A model generated the notes under the pieces. That model made no database searches. It was not told the DNA's origin and saw nothing but the letters and a program-made list of their open reading frames with translations. 64,000 nt of DNA from Eucalyptus grandis (lineage: Eukaryota > Streptophyta > Magnoliopsida > Myrtales > Myrtaceae). Position 1 is the first letter of the stretch. Every line of letters starts with the position of its first letter. The position numbers and the translations under genes were made by a program. The stretch spans positions 34,546,844-34,610,843 of the forward strand of contig NC_052613.1 in assembly GCF_016545825.1 (NCBI RefSeq). Direction: 5' to 3'. Below are positions 12,457 through 23,842 of this stretch, piece after piece.

Positions 12457-13078
12457 ACTCTAGATGGAATTGTGCAGGCTCAGGACATCCCTTTTTTTCC
12501 TTTGGTTGAAACCATGGAACTTCTTATTGTTGGTTTGAGCTCTGTCTGCTGTACAGGCCAGATGTCATTTTTAAGACTCATATACGACTATGTTAGGTCA
12601 TGCATTTTTATGCCTCATCACATCAAGTACCTCTCAGGAAGCACTGTTTTCAAGATGTTGTCTCTTCAAAGTTTTGCGAAGGATCGCATGAACACGAGTC
12701 TAACAATCGATGCCTCCTTGTAATGATCGCTTTGGATCTAGCATGAGAATAAATTACTACCGAAAGTTTCCAGATCCACGAATCCATTGAAGAAACATCA
12801 TGGGTATTGAACTTTAGTTAATCACATGCTGAGTTGATTCGGAATACTAAAATAGTTTGACATGCCATATCATGAACTTGTCACTTCTTAAGCCAATCTT
12901 AAGGGTTAGACACAACCGTAACGATCCATTTTATCTAGGTTAAAATTTACAAAATGCAAATATGCAGTTGTTTTCAAGTAGTTAAACATTGGGAAAATAA
13001 GTGATACAGTGCATATCATCCTTGTAAGAGAAATAAAAGAGAGCTAGTTACGCAAGCTGCTACAAAAAGTCCAAAATG
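12457..13078. other. Intergenic, 3' side of receptor kinase
   Basis: This is the continuation of the DNA at 1702 after removal of copia copy 1. A short open frame at 12472-12723 has no recognised match; it may be 3' flank of the 870-1702 fragment. The last part is presumed 3' UTR of the minus-strand receptor kinase. Nothing else is supported. Confidence 0.4.
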
Positions 13079-16000
13079 TTAATAAGAGAAGCATCTGGGA
13101 TTGACTAGCTCTTCCAATTTTATGTCCCCCGACGCACCTATCATGATCAACCTATGTGCTGATATCTCTTGCGACACCTGTTGCATGCTTGGACGATGCT
13201 CCGGTTTTGCACTCAAGCATGTAAGTGCCATTTTTATAATGAAAGCCACTTGACCTAGCGTGTCACCATGTGGGTATGGAATTCTTTGATCAAGAGCTTG
13301 TTTTAGGTGCCAACATGAAGCTGTTGAATTGCTTGATGATGAAGAAGCCGAGGATGCAAGAGATGATATGAGATTGCCCGGATGTCTACCCATGATTACT
13401 TCTAATATTACCACTCCGAAGCTGTAAACATCACATTTTTCCTTCACCTCCATTGTGTATGCGAGCTCTGTAGAGGGAAAACAACATTGTTTTTTTCTAA
13501 TTCTTATTAATGCTATCTTTTTTTTTTTTTATGCCAAAATCTTAGTAACATTATTTAATTAATTTTTTTATAAAGAAATCAACTTACCTGGAGCTGCATA
13601 TCCAAGAGTGCCTGCAAAGGAAGTCCAATTAGATGAGTAAGGTCGTAGAACCTTAGCTGTGCTAAAATCAGAGACGTGAGCTTCATATCCTTCATCCATT
13701 AAAATGTTCTTGCTTGACAAGTCTCGATGTACTATAGGAGGAGAGCATTCATGGTGCATGTAGGATAGAGCATAAGCCACACCTTTAATAACATTCACTC
13801 TCTTTTTCCAGTCAAATGCTATTATCCTCTCTTCACTGTTCAATAAATCCTTCAAGCTGCCTGATTCCAAGAACTCGTAAACCAAAAATGAATGTCGAGA
13901 ACTCGAGCAAAAGCCATAGAGCTTGATAATATTCCGATGGCGAGCTTCAATTAGAGCATGAATCTCCCTTTCAAATGCTTTTTGACTAGCGATTTCGACT
14001 TCCACTACTTCCTTAAATTTCTTGACCGCAACAGTCTCACCTGTTTGCAACTGGGCCTTGTAAACACTCCCATGTCCTCCCACACCGATACAATATTTGG
14101 CATCAAACTCCTCCGTGGCTTCAATAATGCTTTCATAGACCATTTTCCCATCAAAGCTCAATACTGCCCATAAGTTTTCATTGCTTCCATTGTTTGAACT
14201 AGGCTTTGTTTTCCTTAATCTTTGGCATACTATACTTGAGATTCCCACAACTAGAAGCAATGAAAGTAGGCAACCAAAAGTAGGAAATAGAATTAGCAGC
14301 AACTTTTTGTTTTTGTTCTTGCCTTTCGACATTGTTGTTGTACATGTTTTGAGAGTAACAATAACTCCACACAAGCCTTTGTTCCCTCTCACAACTTCAA
14401 TTGTAGCATTACGAAAAGCTAGAATGTTTGGTAAAGGACCTTCTAACTCATTATATGATATGTCGATGGATGTCAAGCTTACCATATCGCCAAAGGTCAA
14501 ATCAATTGAACCCAAAAGCTGATTGTGTGAGAGATTGAGTATTTCCAATCGGTGCAATCGAGCAAATTGTCTAGGTATTTCTCCCGTCAACAAATTTTGA
14601 CTCAGATCGAGAACTTGAAGAGACTGGAGATTGCCGATGTCCATAGCAATACTCTTATCAAGATTATTCCCGCTTAAATTTAAGAACAAAAGGTTGGAGC
14701 ACTCCCCAAGTCCAATAGGAATGGAGCCACTCAAGTTGTTTCTTGCAATGTTGAGTTTCTCTAGATTGGACAAGGCTCCAAGTTCTTGAGGGATGTGGCC
14801 TTCAAGACCGTTGCAGTCCAATGAAAGCTCTAGCAGCAACTTCAATTTTCCTAGGTCTTTAGGAATTTCCCCAACTATATGATTTGAAGAGAGGTGTAGT
14901 CTTTGCAATTGATTCATGTTTCCAACCTGAGATGGTATGGTGCCAGAGATTCTATTGTTAGAGATTGTCAAGCTCATCAAATTTCTATACTCTCCCAATA
15001 TCGATGGTAACTCACCGTAAAATTCATTGTTGCTCAACTCAAGGTAAGCCAAGTATGGGTACACATCAAGAGCATTGGTTATACTTCCCTTGAGTGAGTT
15101 GTTATGGAGTTCAACTCTATGCAAACTCGAACAATTTCTCAGGCTTCTTGGGATGGGTCCAGTGAAGTGATTATTGTCTACAGTAAAAGTCACAAGAGCT
15201 TGGCTACTGCAGATCTCTTGTGGCAATTGGCCAACAAAGTTGTTATAAGATAGATAAAGGCCAGTGAGGGATGTGAAATTATTCATCTCAATTGGAAGAA
15301 AGCCCGACAAATCGTTGTCGAAAAGGAAAAGCTCATTTAGATTGCTCAATTTACCTATGGATAATGGGATAGGGCCCGACAACTCATTAGTGTCAAGGAA
15401 AAGAGATTCCAGATTGCTCAAGTTGCCTATGGAGGATGGGATGCGCCCAGAAAGTCTATTTTCATGGAGGTCAAGAAGACACATATTGCTCAAGCTACCC
15501 ATAGATGACGGAATAGGGCCCGACAACTCATTGATGTTAAGCTGAAGAGTTTCCAGATTGCTCAAGTTGCCTATGGAGGACAGGATGGGCCCAGAAAGTT
15601 TATTTTTTAAAAGGCGAAGAACATTCAAATTGCTCAAGTTACCTATGAATGACGGGATAGGACCTGACAAGTTATTCATGCGAAGGGAAACGTAATTCAA
15701 ATTGCTCAATTTACCTATGGATGATGGGATAGGACCTATTAAATCATTGAATGACAATCGGAAATGTATGAGGGATCTCATTCCTCCAACTTCCAAAGGT
15801 ATCGGACCGGAAAGTTGGTTTTGATATAAGTAAAGATATGCTAAATTACTCAAATTTTCTAGAGTTCTAGGGATGTAACCATTGAGATAATTTGAAGAAA
15901 AATGAAGTTCACTGAGAGATCCCAACATTCCTATTTCCTTTGGAATGGCCCCAACAAGTTGATTATTGCAAAGCCGCATCTCTATCAAGCTGCTCATGTT

Positions 16001-16546
16001 ACCTATCTCACTGGGAATTGGACCATTGAAATTATTATGCGATAGCTTGAGAACTTGGAGAGATCGCAAGGACCCTAATTGAGTCGGAATGTTTCCCGAA
16101 AAGTTATTTTGAGACAAGTCTAGATGAGTAAGCTTGGCAAGAAGAGCCATGCTTGGTGGGATGTTTCCAAAAAGCGAGTTCTTGGCAAGCTTCAGAGTGA
16201 CTAAGTGGGGCAATAGGGAGAAATTGAGATGACGAAGCGTACCATGTATGGCAAAATCCAAGAGGTTCAGGCTCACAATGCTCCCGGGAGGATCACAATC
16301 GATTCCATGCCATGAACAAGGGTTGATTCCATTCCACGAAGACAAAGTACAGCGACTCTGGCTGTCTAGCTCAGATTTCCATGTTAGGAGTGCCTCCAGT
16401 TCCTCATTAGTGGTTTGATTACTAGGACCAGCAAAGGCCACTAGAGAAGGGCTTTGAGATGAAGCAAGACAAGGCATTTCTTGCGTGAGCATGAGGAGGA
16501 CACAAGCGAGGAACAACATGGACGCTTGCTTTTGAGATGAGGCCAT
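13079..16546 (-). CDS. LRR receptor-like kinase, MIK2-like (two exons, intact)
   Basis: Exons are 16546-13588 and 13467-13079 (1115 aa). The 120-bp intron has a GTAAGT donor and a TACAG acceptor, and splicing restores GYAAPELAYT of the kinase activation segment. The order is: signal peptide about 1-29; LRR N-terminal cap with CSWHGIDC about 48-95; more than 20 plant-type LxxLxLxxNxLSGxIP repeats to about 730; one membrane helix about 749-774; kinase from about 818. The Gly loop (GVGGHGSV), the ATP-binding Lys (about 842) and HRD (about 940-942, RD type) are present. The DFG triplet reads DFS (about 960-962), which may weaken Mg binding. MIK2-group kinases are plasma-membrane receptors for secreted peptides such as SCOOPs in Brassicaceae; the ligand here is unknown. 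A truncated paralogue lies at 18384-20103. Confidence 0.93.
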
Positions 16547-17259
16547 GACAGGTTGTTTAGGTTATATAGGGTGGTCTTTTCGTTGTTTCTTGCATGAGCA
16601 TGAGAAGCACAGCCGAGACGTACTTATAGAAGAAAATCGGGGCCATCAAGTCAACAACCATGTCAATAATCTTTGGTGACGTGCACTCCTCGTTACGTAA
16701 GTCTTCCATTCGTCTCGAAAACTTGAAACATCCCAATGCTCCATGTCGGATTGACTCGGGAGATAACGTTCACACCTATAAATGGTCACCACCCGATCTA
16801 GTTATTTGAAATACACCCATGTGGATAGGCCAAGCCTCACGTGCCTGGCTAGTGGTTGAGAGAAAATTTCAATTTATATGTTATCATGGTTGCAGAATTT
16901 GCATGTGGACAATGAGACTTTAATGTAGGAATTCAAAGGTAAAGCCTGAAATTAGGAAGAAAGTGGATTTTTTTTCGGTTTTTGCGTGGAGGATAATCTA
17001 GTCTGCCTCAAAATAATTTAGTCACCCTTCCCTCTCGTTCTCATCACGTAATTGGACCTATCAAATTAATCGAGCAGGTATACCTTTGTGAAGAAGTGGG
17101 ATATTGTAATTTATTAGAGAAGATTCCTTTCGTTCGTGAAACATGGCACAATAAAGAAGCTTTGGAGATAGTCAAGATGGTTCACCTTAGGGATAGTGCT
17201 TCAACTTTGAAAGGGAAATAAAGTAGGAAAAAAGAAATGCACACACATACAAAAAAAAT
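16547..17259 (-). promoter_or_regulatory. Upstream region of the receptor kinase (duplicated)
   Basis: This is the promoter side of the minus-strand kinase. A TATAAG-like box lies on the minus strand near 16620-16630, about 75-80 bp before the ATG; it is only a weak candidate. Bases 16885-17225 match 20103-20560 next to the pseudogene, showing that the promoter flank was duplicated with the gene. A short stretch at about 16585-16620 resembles the signal-peptide codons at 16477-16510. Confidence 0.45.
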
Positions 17260-18100
17260 GAGTGCCAGACACCTGGAATGCCAAAACTTACACGAAGGGA
17301 CATTTAAGTGCCGAAACTTATACGAAGGGACATTTAAGTGCCAAAAGTTAGGAAATTAACACTCAAGTGCCAAAATAGGAGTAAAATGGATCACTTAGTG
17401 CCAACAGCGAGAAAATTTGGCCAAAATACTAATGTGACAATTTTTCGGTGAGGGGCAACTGCAAAACAATGTTGTTTTGCACACGATGTGATTAGATAAA
17501 TGCAAAAACGACGTTGTTTTACTACCGACGTGAGTAGACAATTAATATAAAAATTAATTAAATTAAATTAAAAACTAAATTTAAAAAAAAAAAAAAGAGG
17601 AGGAAGATGGAGATTGCAGGTGGCTAGGGCTGAGCCCTCGTTGCCTTTACCATCGCCAAGAAAGGCCAAAGTGATGGTGGGGGAGGGTCAGCTGGGTTGC
17701 CGGCCTTCGTAGCGATAGGGAGGTGGTAGTGAGTGTTGAGCCCTCGCCTTCCGCCTCCTCTTCCTCCTCTTCCCTTTTTTAAAATATTAAAATATTATCA
17801 TTATTATTTAAATATAAATATTTTAATTTAATTAATATTTATATTAAATTTTCTTTTAAATAAAAGACAAAACGATGTTGTTTTGATTCTTCGTTGCTAA
17901 CTCAGTTCTTCAGCATGCCATGTAGGTGAGTTATATTACTAAAAGATTGCCATATAGGATTTCCAGTAACTTTCGTCGGACTTAGCACCCAAGTGTCTCA
18001 TTTTTGAAAAAAAAGTAGTACATAAGTGTCACTTTTGTAACTGTTGACAATTAAATGTCCCCTCGTGCCAAGTTTTGGCACTTAATGTGTACTTTTACCC
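17260..18100. mobile_element. Mutator-like TIR element A (non-autonomous)
   Basis: The ends are inverted copies of a GTACAC...AAGTGCCAAAACTT...GGGACATTTAA module. The flanks carry AAAAAAAAT on both sides (17251-17259 and 18101-18109), a possible 9-bp target duplication, though it is low complexity. The paralogous site at about 41765-41790 lacks the insert, confirming it is an insertion. The interior is AT-rich around a GC-rich core; no transposase is present. Related copies lie at 18207-18383, 19329-20030 and 59337-60238. Confidence 0.75.
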
Positions 18101-18206
18101 AAAAAAAATTATACATAATATGTTACTAATTTAATTGGAAAATCAACTTAGTGGTTTTTTTTTCCCTCAACTCTAAATAAAGTGGAAATTCTCTTTGACC
18201 AAATAA

Positions 18207-18383
18207 AATGGCATCATTTTGTACTTGTCTCGTCGGAAAACGTCACGTCAATATTTTGGCTGGAATTTCTCGCTATTGACACTTAATTGATCTATTTCGC
18301 TCCGATTTTAGCACTTAAGTATACTTTTCCAAATTTTTGTCCCCATGCCAAGTTTTGGCACCTGGGGTGCTTGGGACTCAATA
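18207..18383. mobile_element. Right-end fragment of the same TIR family (D)
   Basis: Matches the right third of the element at 59337-60238: the ggaaaacgtcacgtc block, ttttggctgg, then gcacttaagt and ccaagttttggcac. The left part is absent. It directly abuts the LRR-kinase pseudogene. Confidence 0.65.
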
Positions 18384-20103
18384 TTTGGCATCAGACTTTG
18401 TGGCTTCAATAATGCTCTCACAGACCATTCTTCTGTCAAAGCTCAATACTATCCATGGAATTCATTGCTTCCATCATTTGAACTAGGCTCTGTTTTCCTT
18501 AATCTTTGGCATACTATTCTTGAAATTCCCATAACAAGAAGCAACTTAAGTAGGAATCAAAATTAGCAGCAACTTTTTGTTTTTGTTTTTGCCTTTTGAT
18601 GTTGTTGCTGATCTCCATAGGAATATTGTTTTCTAGATTATTCCTGCTTAAATTTAAGAGTAGAAGGTTGGAGCACTCCTCAAGTTCTGTACGAATTGAG
18701 CCACTCAAGTTGTTTCTTGCAATATTGAGTTTCTATAGACTAGACAACGCTCCTAGTTCTTGTGGCCTTCAAGACGATTGCAGTCCAATGAAAGCATTGG
18801 CAACAACTTCAATTCTCCTATTTTAGAAATTTCCCAAAAATGTCATTTGAAGAGAGGACGGGTCTACGTAATTTTTTGATGTTTCTAAGTTGAGGTTGTA
18901 TGGTGTTGGAGATCCTATTGTTGGAGATTATCAAGCTGTCAATTTCTACATTCAAACAATGTTGATGGTAGCATACTGTAAAGTTCATTGTTGCTCAACT
19001 CAAGGTAATCCAAGTAAGGAAACACACCAAGAGCAACGGTTATGTTTCCCTTGAGCAAGTTGTTATATAGCTTAACTTTATACAAACTTGAACAATTTTT
19101 TATGCTCCTTGGGATAGGTCCAGTGAAGTGATTGTTAAAAGTACCGAATTATGCAAGAGCTTGGCTACTGCATATTTCATGTGGCAATTGGCCAACAATG
19201 TCGTTCTTTGATAGCTATAGGTTTCTGAGGAATGTGAGATTATTTATCTCAATGGGAAGAATCCCCCCGTCCCGAGATTATTCATACATAGAGCCAATCA
19301 AGTAAGCTTCTTTAGTTTCTAATCGAGCAAAGTACATAGCAAGTGCCAAAATTTGACACAAGTATGCACTTAAGTGCCAAAAGTTCCAAAAGGTATACTT
19401 AAGTGCCTATTTTTTTTTTAATTGGCACACTTAAGTGCCAATTCTGGCGAGGGTAGCTAGAAATCCGACGTATTACTTTAAAAATAAATTGATCTATATG
19501 ACTCACCGGAGTTGCCTACTTAGCAATGAACATGTAAAATGACGTTGTTGTGCCCCAAAATCAATTTTTAATATAAATATTAATAAAATTAAATTAAAAA
19601 ATAAACTTATAAAAAAAAAAAAGGAGGAGCGGTAGCAAATCAGTGAGGGCCTCTATGGTCCTCGCCACTGCTACCGTTCCATCGTTGCTGGCCCTTGCCA
19701 ACGATGGTGGGGAGGTGACAACGAGGGTTGTGAAGGTCCTTGTCAAAGCCGCGGCTGCCTTTTTTTTAATTAATATTTTTTTTCTAATTAATTTTGGGGG
19801 CTTATAGTGCCATGTGGACTTTAAAAAAAAAAATTCCATGTGGATAATTTTTTTCAAAGAAAGTGCCACGTCAATAAAAAAAAAGTTACTGGAAAATGTT
19901 ACATCAGCAGTTTGGCCATAATTACTTGCCGTTGTCAGTTAAGTGTTCTATTCTTCTCCGATTTTGGCACTTAAGTGTACTTTTTGAAACTTAAATGTCT
20001 CACTGTGTCAAGTTTCGGTACTTGCAATATCCGCACCCACTTTCCAATCTCTTTCAGAATAGAGCCGCTGAGGTTATTCTTGGAGAGATATAGTGACGAA
20101 AGA
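18384..20103 (-). pseudogene. LRR receptor kinase pseudogene (paralogue of the intact gene)
   Basis: The minus-strand sequence parallels 14090 to about 15300 of the intact gene. Juxtamembrane and membrane-helix codons (about 18390-18590) are followed by LRR codons (about 18600-19320). Relative to the intact gene there is an internal deletion of about 300 bp that joins the membrane region straight to the LRRs, plus several frameshifts, and the kinase domain is missing. A further LRR remnant lies at about 20041-20103, beyond an inserted TIR element. The following DNA matches the promoter flank of the intact gene, so this was a tandem gene duplicate that decayed. Confidence 0.85.
19329..20030. 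mobile_element. TIR element B inside the pseudogene
   Basis: Left end aaagtacatagcaagtgccaaaa; the right end carries inverted matches (acttaagtgtac, gtcaagtttcggtacttgc). The interior layout is as in element A (AT-rich, GC-rich core, inverted flanks). It separates LRR remnants of the pseudogene, so it inserted after the duplication. The exact right boundary is uncertain. Confidence 0.6.
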
Positions 20104-20563
20104 ATTTGCATGTGGATGATGGGACTTTAATGTGCGAATTGAAAGGTAAAGCCTGAAATTAGGGAAGAAGAAAACCCTTGTTGGTTTTGGCGTGGAGGAT
20201 AATCTACTCTACCTAAAAATAATTCAGTCTCCCTTCCCTCTCGTTCTCATCGCGTAATTGGACTAATCGAATTAAGAGTCAACACTAAGGAAAATATACT
20301 AAGCAGTCCTGACAAGTCACATCAAGACTTCTTTTACGATTTTTCAATGACTTGTTGGTCATTTGTAACTCGACATCGATGGAGGAAAAGTCGAGTGGGT
20401 ATGAGCTGCACATAATATTTTCTCCGCCATGAAGAAGTGGCATCTCGTAATCTATTAGAGAAGATTCTTTTCATTCATGAAACACAGCACACTAAAGAAG
20501 CTTTGTAGCTAGTCAAAATGGTTTACCTCTGGATAGTGCTGGAACTTTGAAAAGGAAATAAGG
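20104..20563 (-). other. Duplicated upstream flank of the pseudogene
   Basis: Colinear with 16885-17222 (shared words aatttgcatgtgga, aaagcctgaaattag, gtggaggataatct, ccctctcgttctcatc, tattagagaagattc). It ends ggaaataagg, where the large insertion begins. Homology resumes beyond that insertion at 41736. Confidence 0.8.
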
Positions 20564-22108
20564 TGCTGCAACCCGACCTTGCGCGGCCCCAAGGGAATGG
20601 GGTGGAAAGGTTGGATTTAGAGGTACTTGATTATGGAAGCTCTCTCATAGTTTTTATCCACGGAGGTGTCATCATTTCATCTCCCGTGTGAACCTCTTGT
20701 GAGTTTACTTGATCGCAGTCATGAGTTCTCTCAAACTCATACCTCCCATGATAACAGAGAGTGTCGTGGCCCTACCTTGACGTCATGGCACGTCTTGATT
20801 GATGGTTTCAAGATCGAAAAGAAACCGGGCGTAAAAGTGAGTTTTAGGGTATTTTTACGATTATGATAGCCCTCTCGAGATGTACATCCACAAAAGATGG
20901 CATCACTTTATCTTCATTGGCTTCACCATCTTGAGTATGTTAAATCATGACTTATGAACCTTTTCCTAAGGTCCAAACCCCTCACGACGAGTTCATTTAA
21001 TCAATCTAGTTATTTTAAGACAACCTAGAATAAGATGGGAGTCACCACTAGCCTCGTTTTTTAGGGGTCGGCTAGAAAACTAAATCAAGGGTCGAGAGTT
21101 TTTCTTCGATTTCTACTCAACCAAATAGAAGGGTTCAGAAACTTGGGTTATGCTAATATTTTATTAGCACCCTTTTGATATCTAATAGTATGTCGTCTTT
21201 AGCTAAGGTGATCATGCATGTCTTTTTACTATTTTCGGGATTGTTTAACCTAAACAAAGTGAGCATGCTTGGTTAGTCATTTTTGTGTTTTTCTATTTCT
21301 AAGAAAGATGAAAGAAAAGGCTCAATTAAATTGAAGGTACAAGATAATAAGTAAATAATCAAGGAAAGCAATAAATCTATCATACAATCCTAGGAAAGAA
21401 AAAAAGAGAAATGGAACAAAAGGATAGGAAAGAAAAGAACCCGCAACTTGTTGGGTTTTTATACAAACCAAGGAAACCTGAGACATATATCGGGAATGAA
21501 TGATACAAAAGCATGGTTGGAATGGACATTGACCTTTAGCCATTCTCATGTCATCTTTATCTTTGAGATTCTAATCTAAACCTAGTCTAAGATTTGAAAC
21601 TAGGTCATATAATGGAAAGAAATATGTATAAACGTCAAAACAATCAAAAGCACAATCTAATGCCAAGATCAATCAATCAAGAGAAGTGGGGTTCAAAGAT
21701 CAATCAAATTTGGGCCTCGAGGTTGGCCTTTGCAGTTCATGCATGGGTCCCTCTAGACACTTACCTGATTCATTTTATGACTTATAGCCATTATTGGCAA
21801 GGGTTGGTCCAAACATGGGTAAAAACAAGGGTTCGAATTTGATCACAAGTCTAAATTCTAATCTAATTTGAAAAAAATGGAAAATGATCCTAACGAAAAG
21901 TAATTGACATGAAATCAATGGCATTTAAAAGCTCTAAGAGTGCTTTACCATTTCCTAGAAGGGCTCAAGTCTAACGAGGTCAACGTGGTGCTTTAAGATC
22001 GGGGTTTCTAAAAACGTGCACATCAGTCAATAAAAACCCGAACCTAAGCATGCATTATTAAGTCTAGAAGTAATTCATGCAATTCACAAACGATATGTAA
22101 TTCACAAA
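20564..22108. other. Left arm of the large insertion, non-coding
   Basis: 1.5 kb without recognised genes. Short open frames (20666-20866, 21322-21549, 21594-21842) match nothing I know. The arm ends in the copia target duplication ACAAA (22104-22108). Confidence 0.6.
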
Positions 22109-22515
22109 TGTAGTATTTTATTAATATGTCCATGATGGGGTGCGATCGAAACGCATCATTTCATCTTGATATGCTACAATGGAAAGACACCATTTTGAGA
22201 GGGTGTGAGGGAGTCATATAAAAGACTCCTGAAGACAACCATTGGAATGGTTGGAAGAACATACGTTCATAAAATCCTCTCTTTTTTTTGTTTGTCCAAT
22301 TTCCATCAAAAGAAAGAAGGCGTTCCATTTCTCCTTTACAAGAACAATTGGCATTTACACTGTGGAAATCGGGTGCTTTTCTCGTAATTGCATTCAGACC
22401 AACGTGAAGTATTTTTGTTCGCGATTCATCCGCAATTCAACGATCGTTCTGGGGTTAATTGTTGTTTGCACATCGGATAAAGGTAAGTCGTCTTTCGTCG
22501 ACTTGAATTCTAATA
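22109..22515 (+). repeat. 5' LTR of copia copy 2
   Basis: Starts TGTAGTATTT and carries TATAAAAG at 22217-22224. The terminal CA has mutated to TA; the 3' LTR keeps CA. Confidence 0.92.
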
Positions 22516-22516
22516 T

Positions 22517-22530
22517 TGGTTTCAGAGCCC
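22517..22530 (+). other. Primer binding site, copia copy 2
   Basis: TGGTTTCAGAGCCC matches the initiator tRNA-Met complement with one change and lies one base after the LTR. Confidence 0.85.
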
Positions 22531-23755
22531 AGTCGTGATTTCTGCCTTGTTTTTCATTGAATTTTCTCATTTACCATTTGATATCGAGATCAAGAGTATG
22601 AAATCTACACTGTTTGGATGTCTAATGGTCGGAATTGCTATCTAAATTGTTGAAAATGAACCAAAGCGAAGAACGGGTTCGGGGTCAGGTACACCTGTAC
22701 GCTTTTGGCCACTTTTCGACATACTTTTTCAGCCAAAATCATTTTTTAAATATACAGGGTGTAAGTGCTTATCGAGATGAGTTCGACAATGGGTCGAGTG
22801 CCGCCGGAGGACGCCGAACACGCCCACACGCGCGGCCAGAAGCCGTTGCGCATGGGCACCACGCACCTAACGCGCTAGGCACACCAGCACGTGAGCGTCA
22901 CACGCGTGATGACGAAGCGACGCGTGTTGACGTAGCGAATGACGTCATCCAACAGGTCGGTAACCGCCGAATGATGTCATCAATGATGTCATCAATGACC
23001 TTATTGCTGGCGGCGGTTGGCTGGCTGGTCACCCGGCGAACCGACTGGAGACCCGACCTGACCCGACCGTTGATCGGTCAACTGGTCAGTCGGATTGGCG
23101 GTCAAACTAGTCAGACCAGTCAATCGGACCGGCGGTCGAACCAGTCAGACTGGTCGCCGGGTGGGATCGGGTCGACTCGGACGGCTAGGAGCCCTTAGGC
23201 TCGTTGGTGCGTGTGGGTGCATGAGATGTCCAATTGGAGCGTGGTCGGCAGTGTTTGGTTTGTATGGATGTTCTCTACTCGTGATATATTTATTTTTTTA
23301 TTTTTTAAATGTATAAAAATGTGTAGGAAACCTTAAGTGTGTGTATTTTTGGGGGTTTAATGCATAGTTTATTCATTTTTAGCTTATATTTTCTTTTGTT
23401 TTAGGAAATACAATAGCTAACCTATATGAAAATGATGTCATATATGCTTAGTAGAGCTTGGTTTGATGGTAGCGTGTATATAGTTTAATATACTTGTAGT
23501 TTTCTAGTTCCAAGAAAATTTGAAAGAGTTCTCACCTAGAACTTAAAATTTGCACAAATTAAACTAATTAATGATAATAGAACAATTGTACAAAAAAGTT
23601 GATTGGGAACATAGTGAACTTTTGTTTCTATGTCTTTTGTTGAATTATAATTAATTTAGTTTGTCTTTGTTGCAAATTAAGTATGTGTGTTACTCTGAAA
23701 AATGTGCTAGTATTGATTCTGCGTTTATTATGTCAATGTGTTATAGTAATTGATT
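22531..23755 (+). other. Transcribed leader of copia copy 2
   Basis: Contains an open frame of 187 codons (22635-23198) whose first about 50 codons resemble the short leader frame of copy 1. It also holds a TGACGTCA/ATGATGTCAT cluster at about 22930-23005 and repeated gaccagtc/cggtcaact words at about 23040-23160. It runs to the gag ATG at 23756. Confidence 0.65.
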
Positions 23756-23842
23756 ATGGCTTTGGCATTCAAGACCATTGTGACTGACCTCAATAAGGGT
23801 GAGAAGCCGAATGGTGACAATTGTGATATTGGGCACCAAAAG

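Noticed and set aside
14181..15545. Plus-strand frames of 93-113 codons inside the receptor kinase
   Set aside because: Antisense shadows of the LRR and kinase coding sequence.
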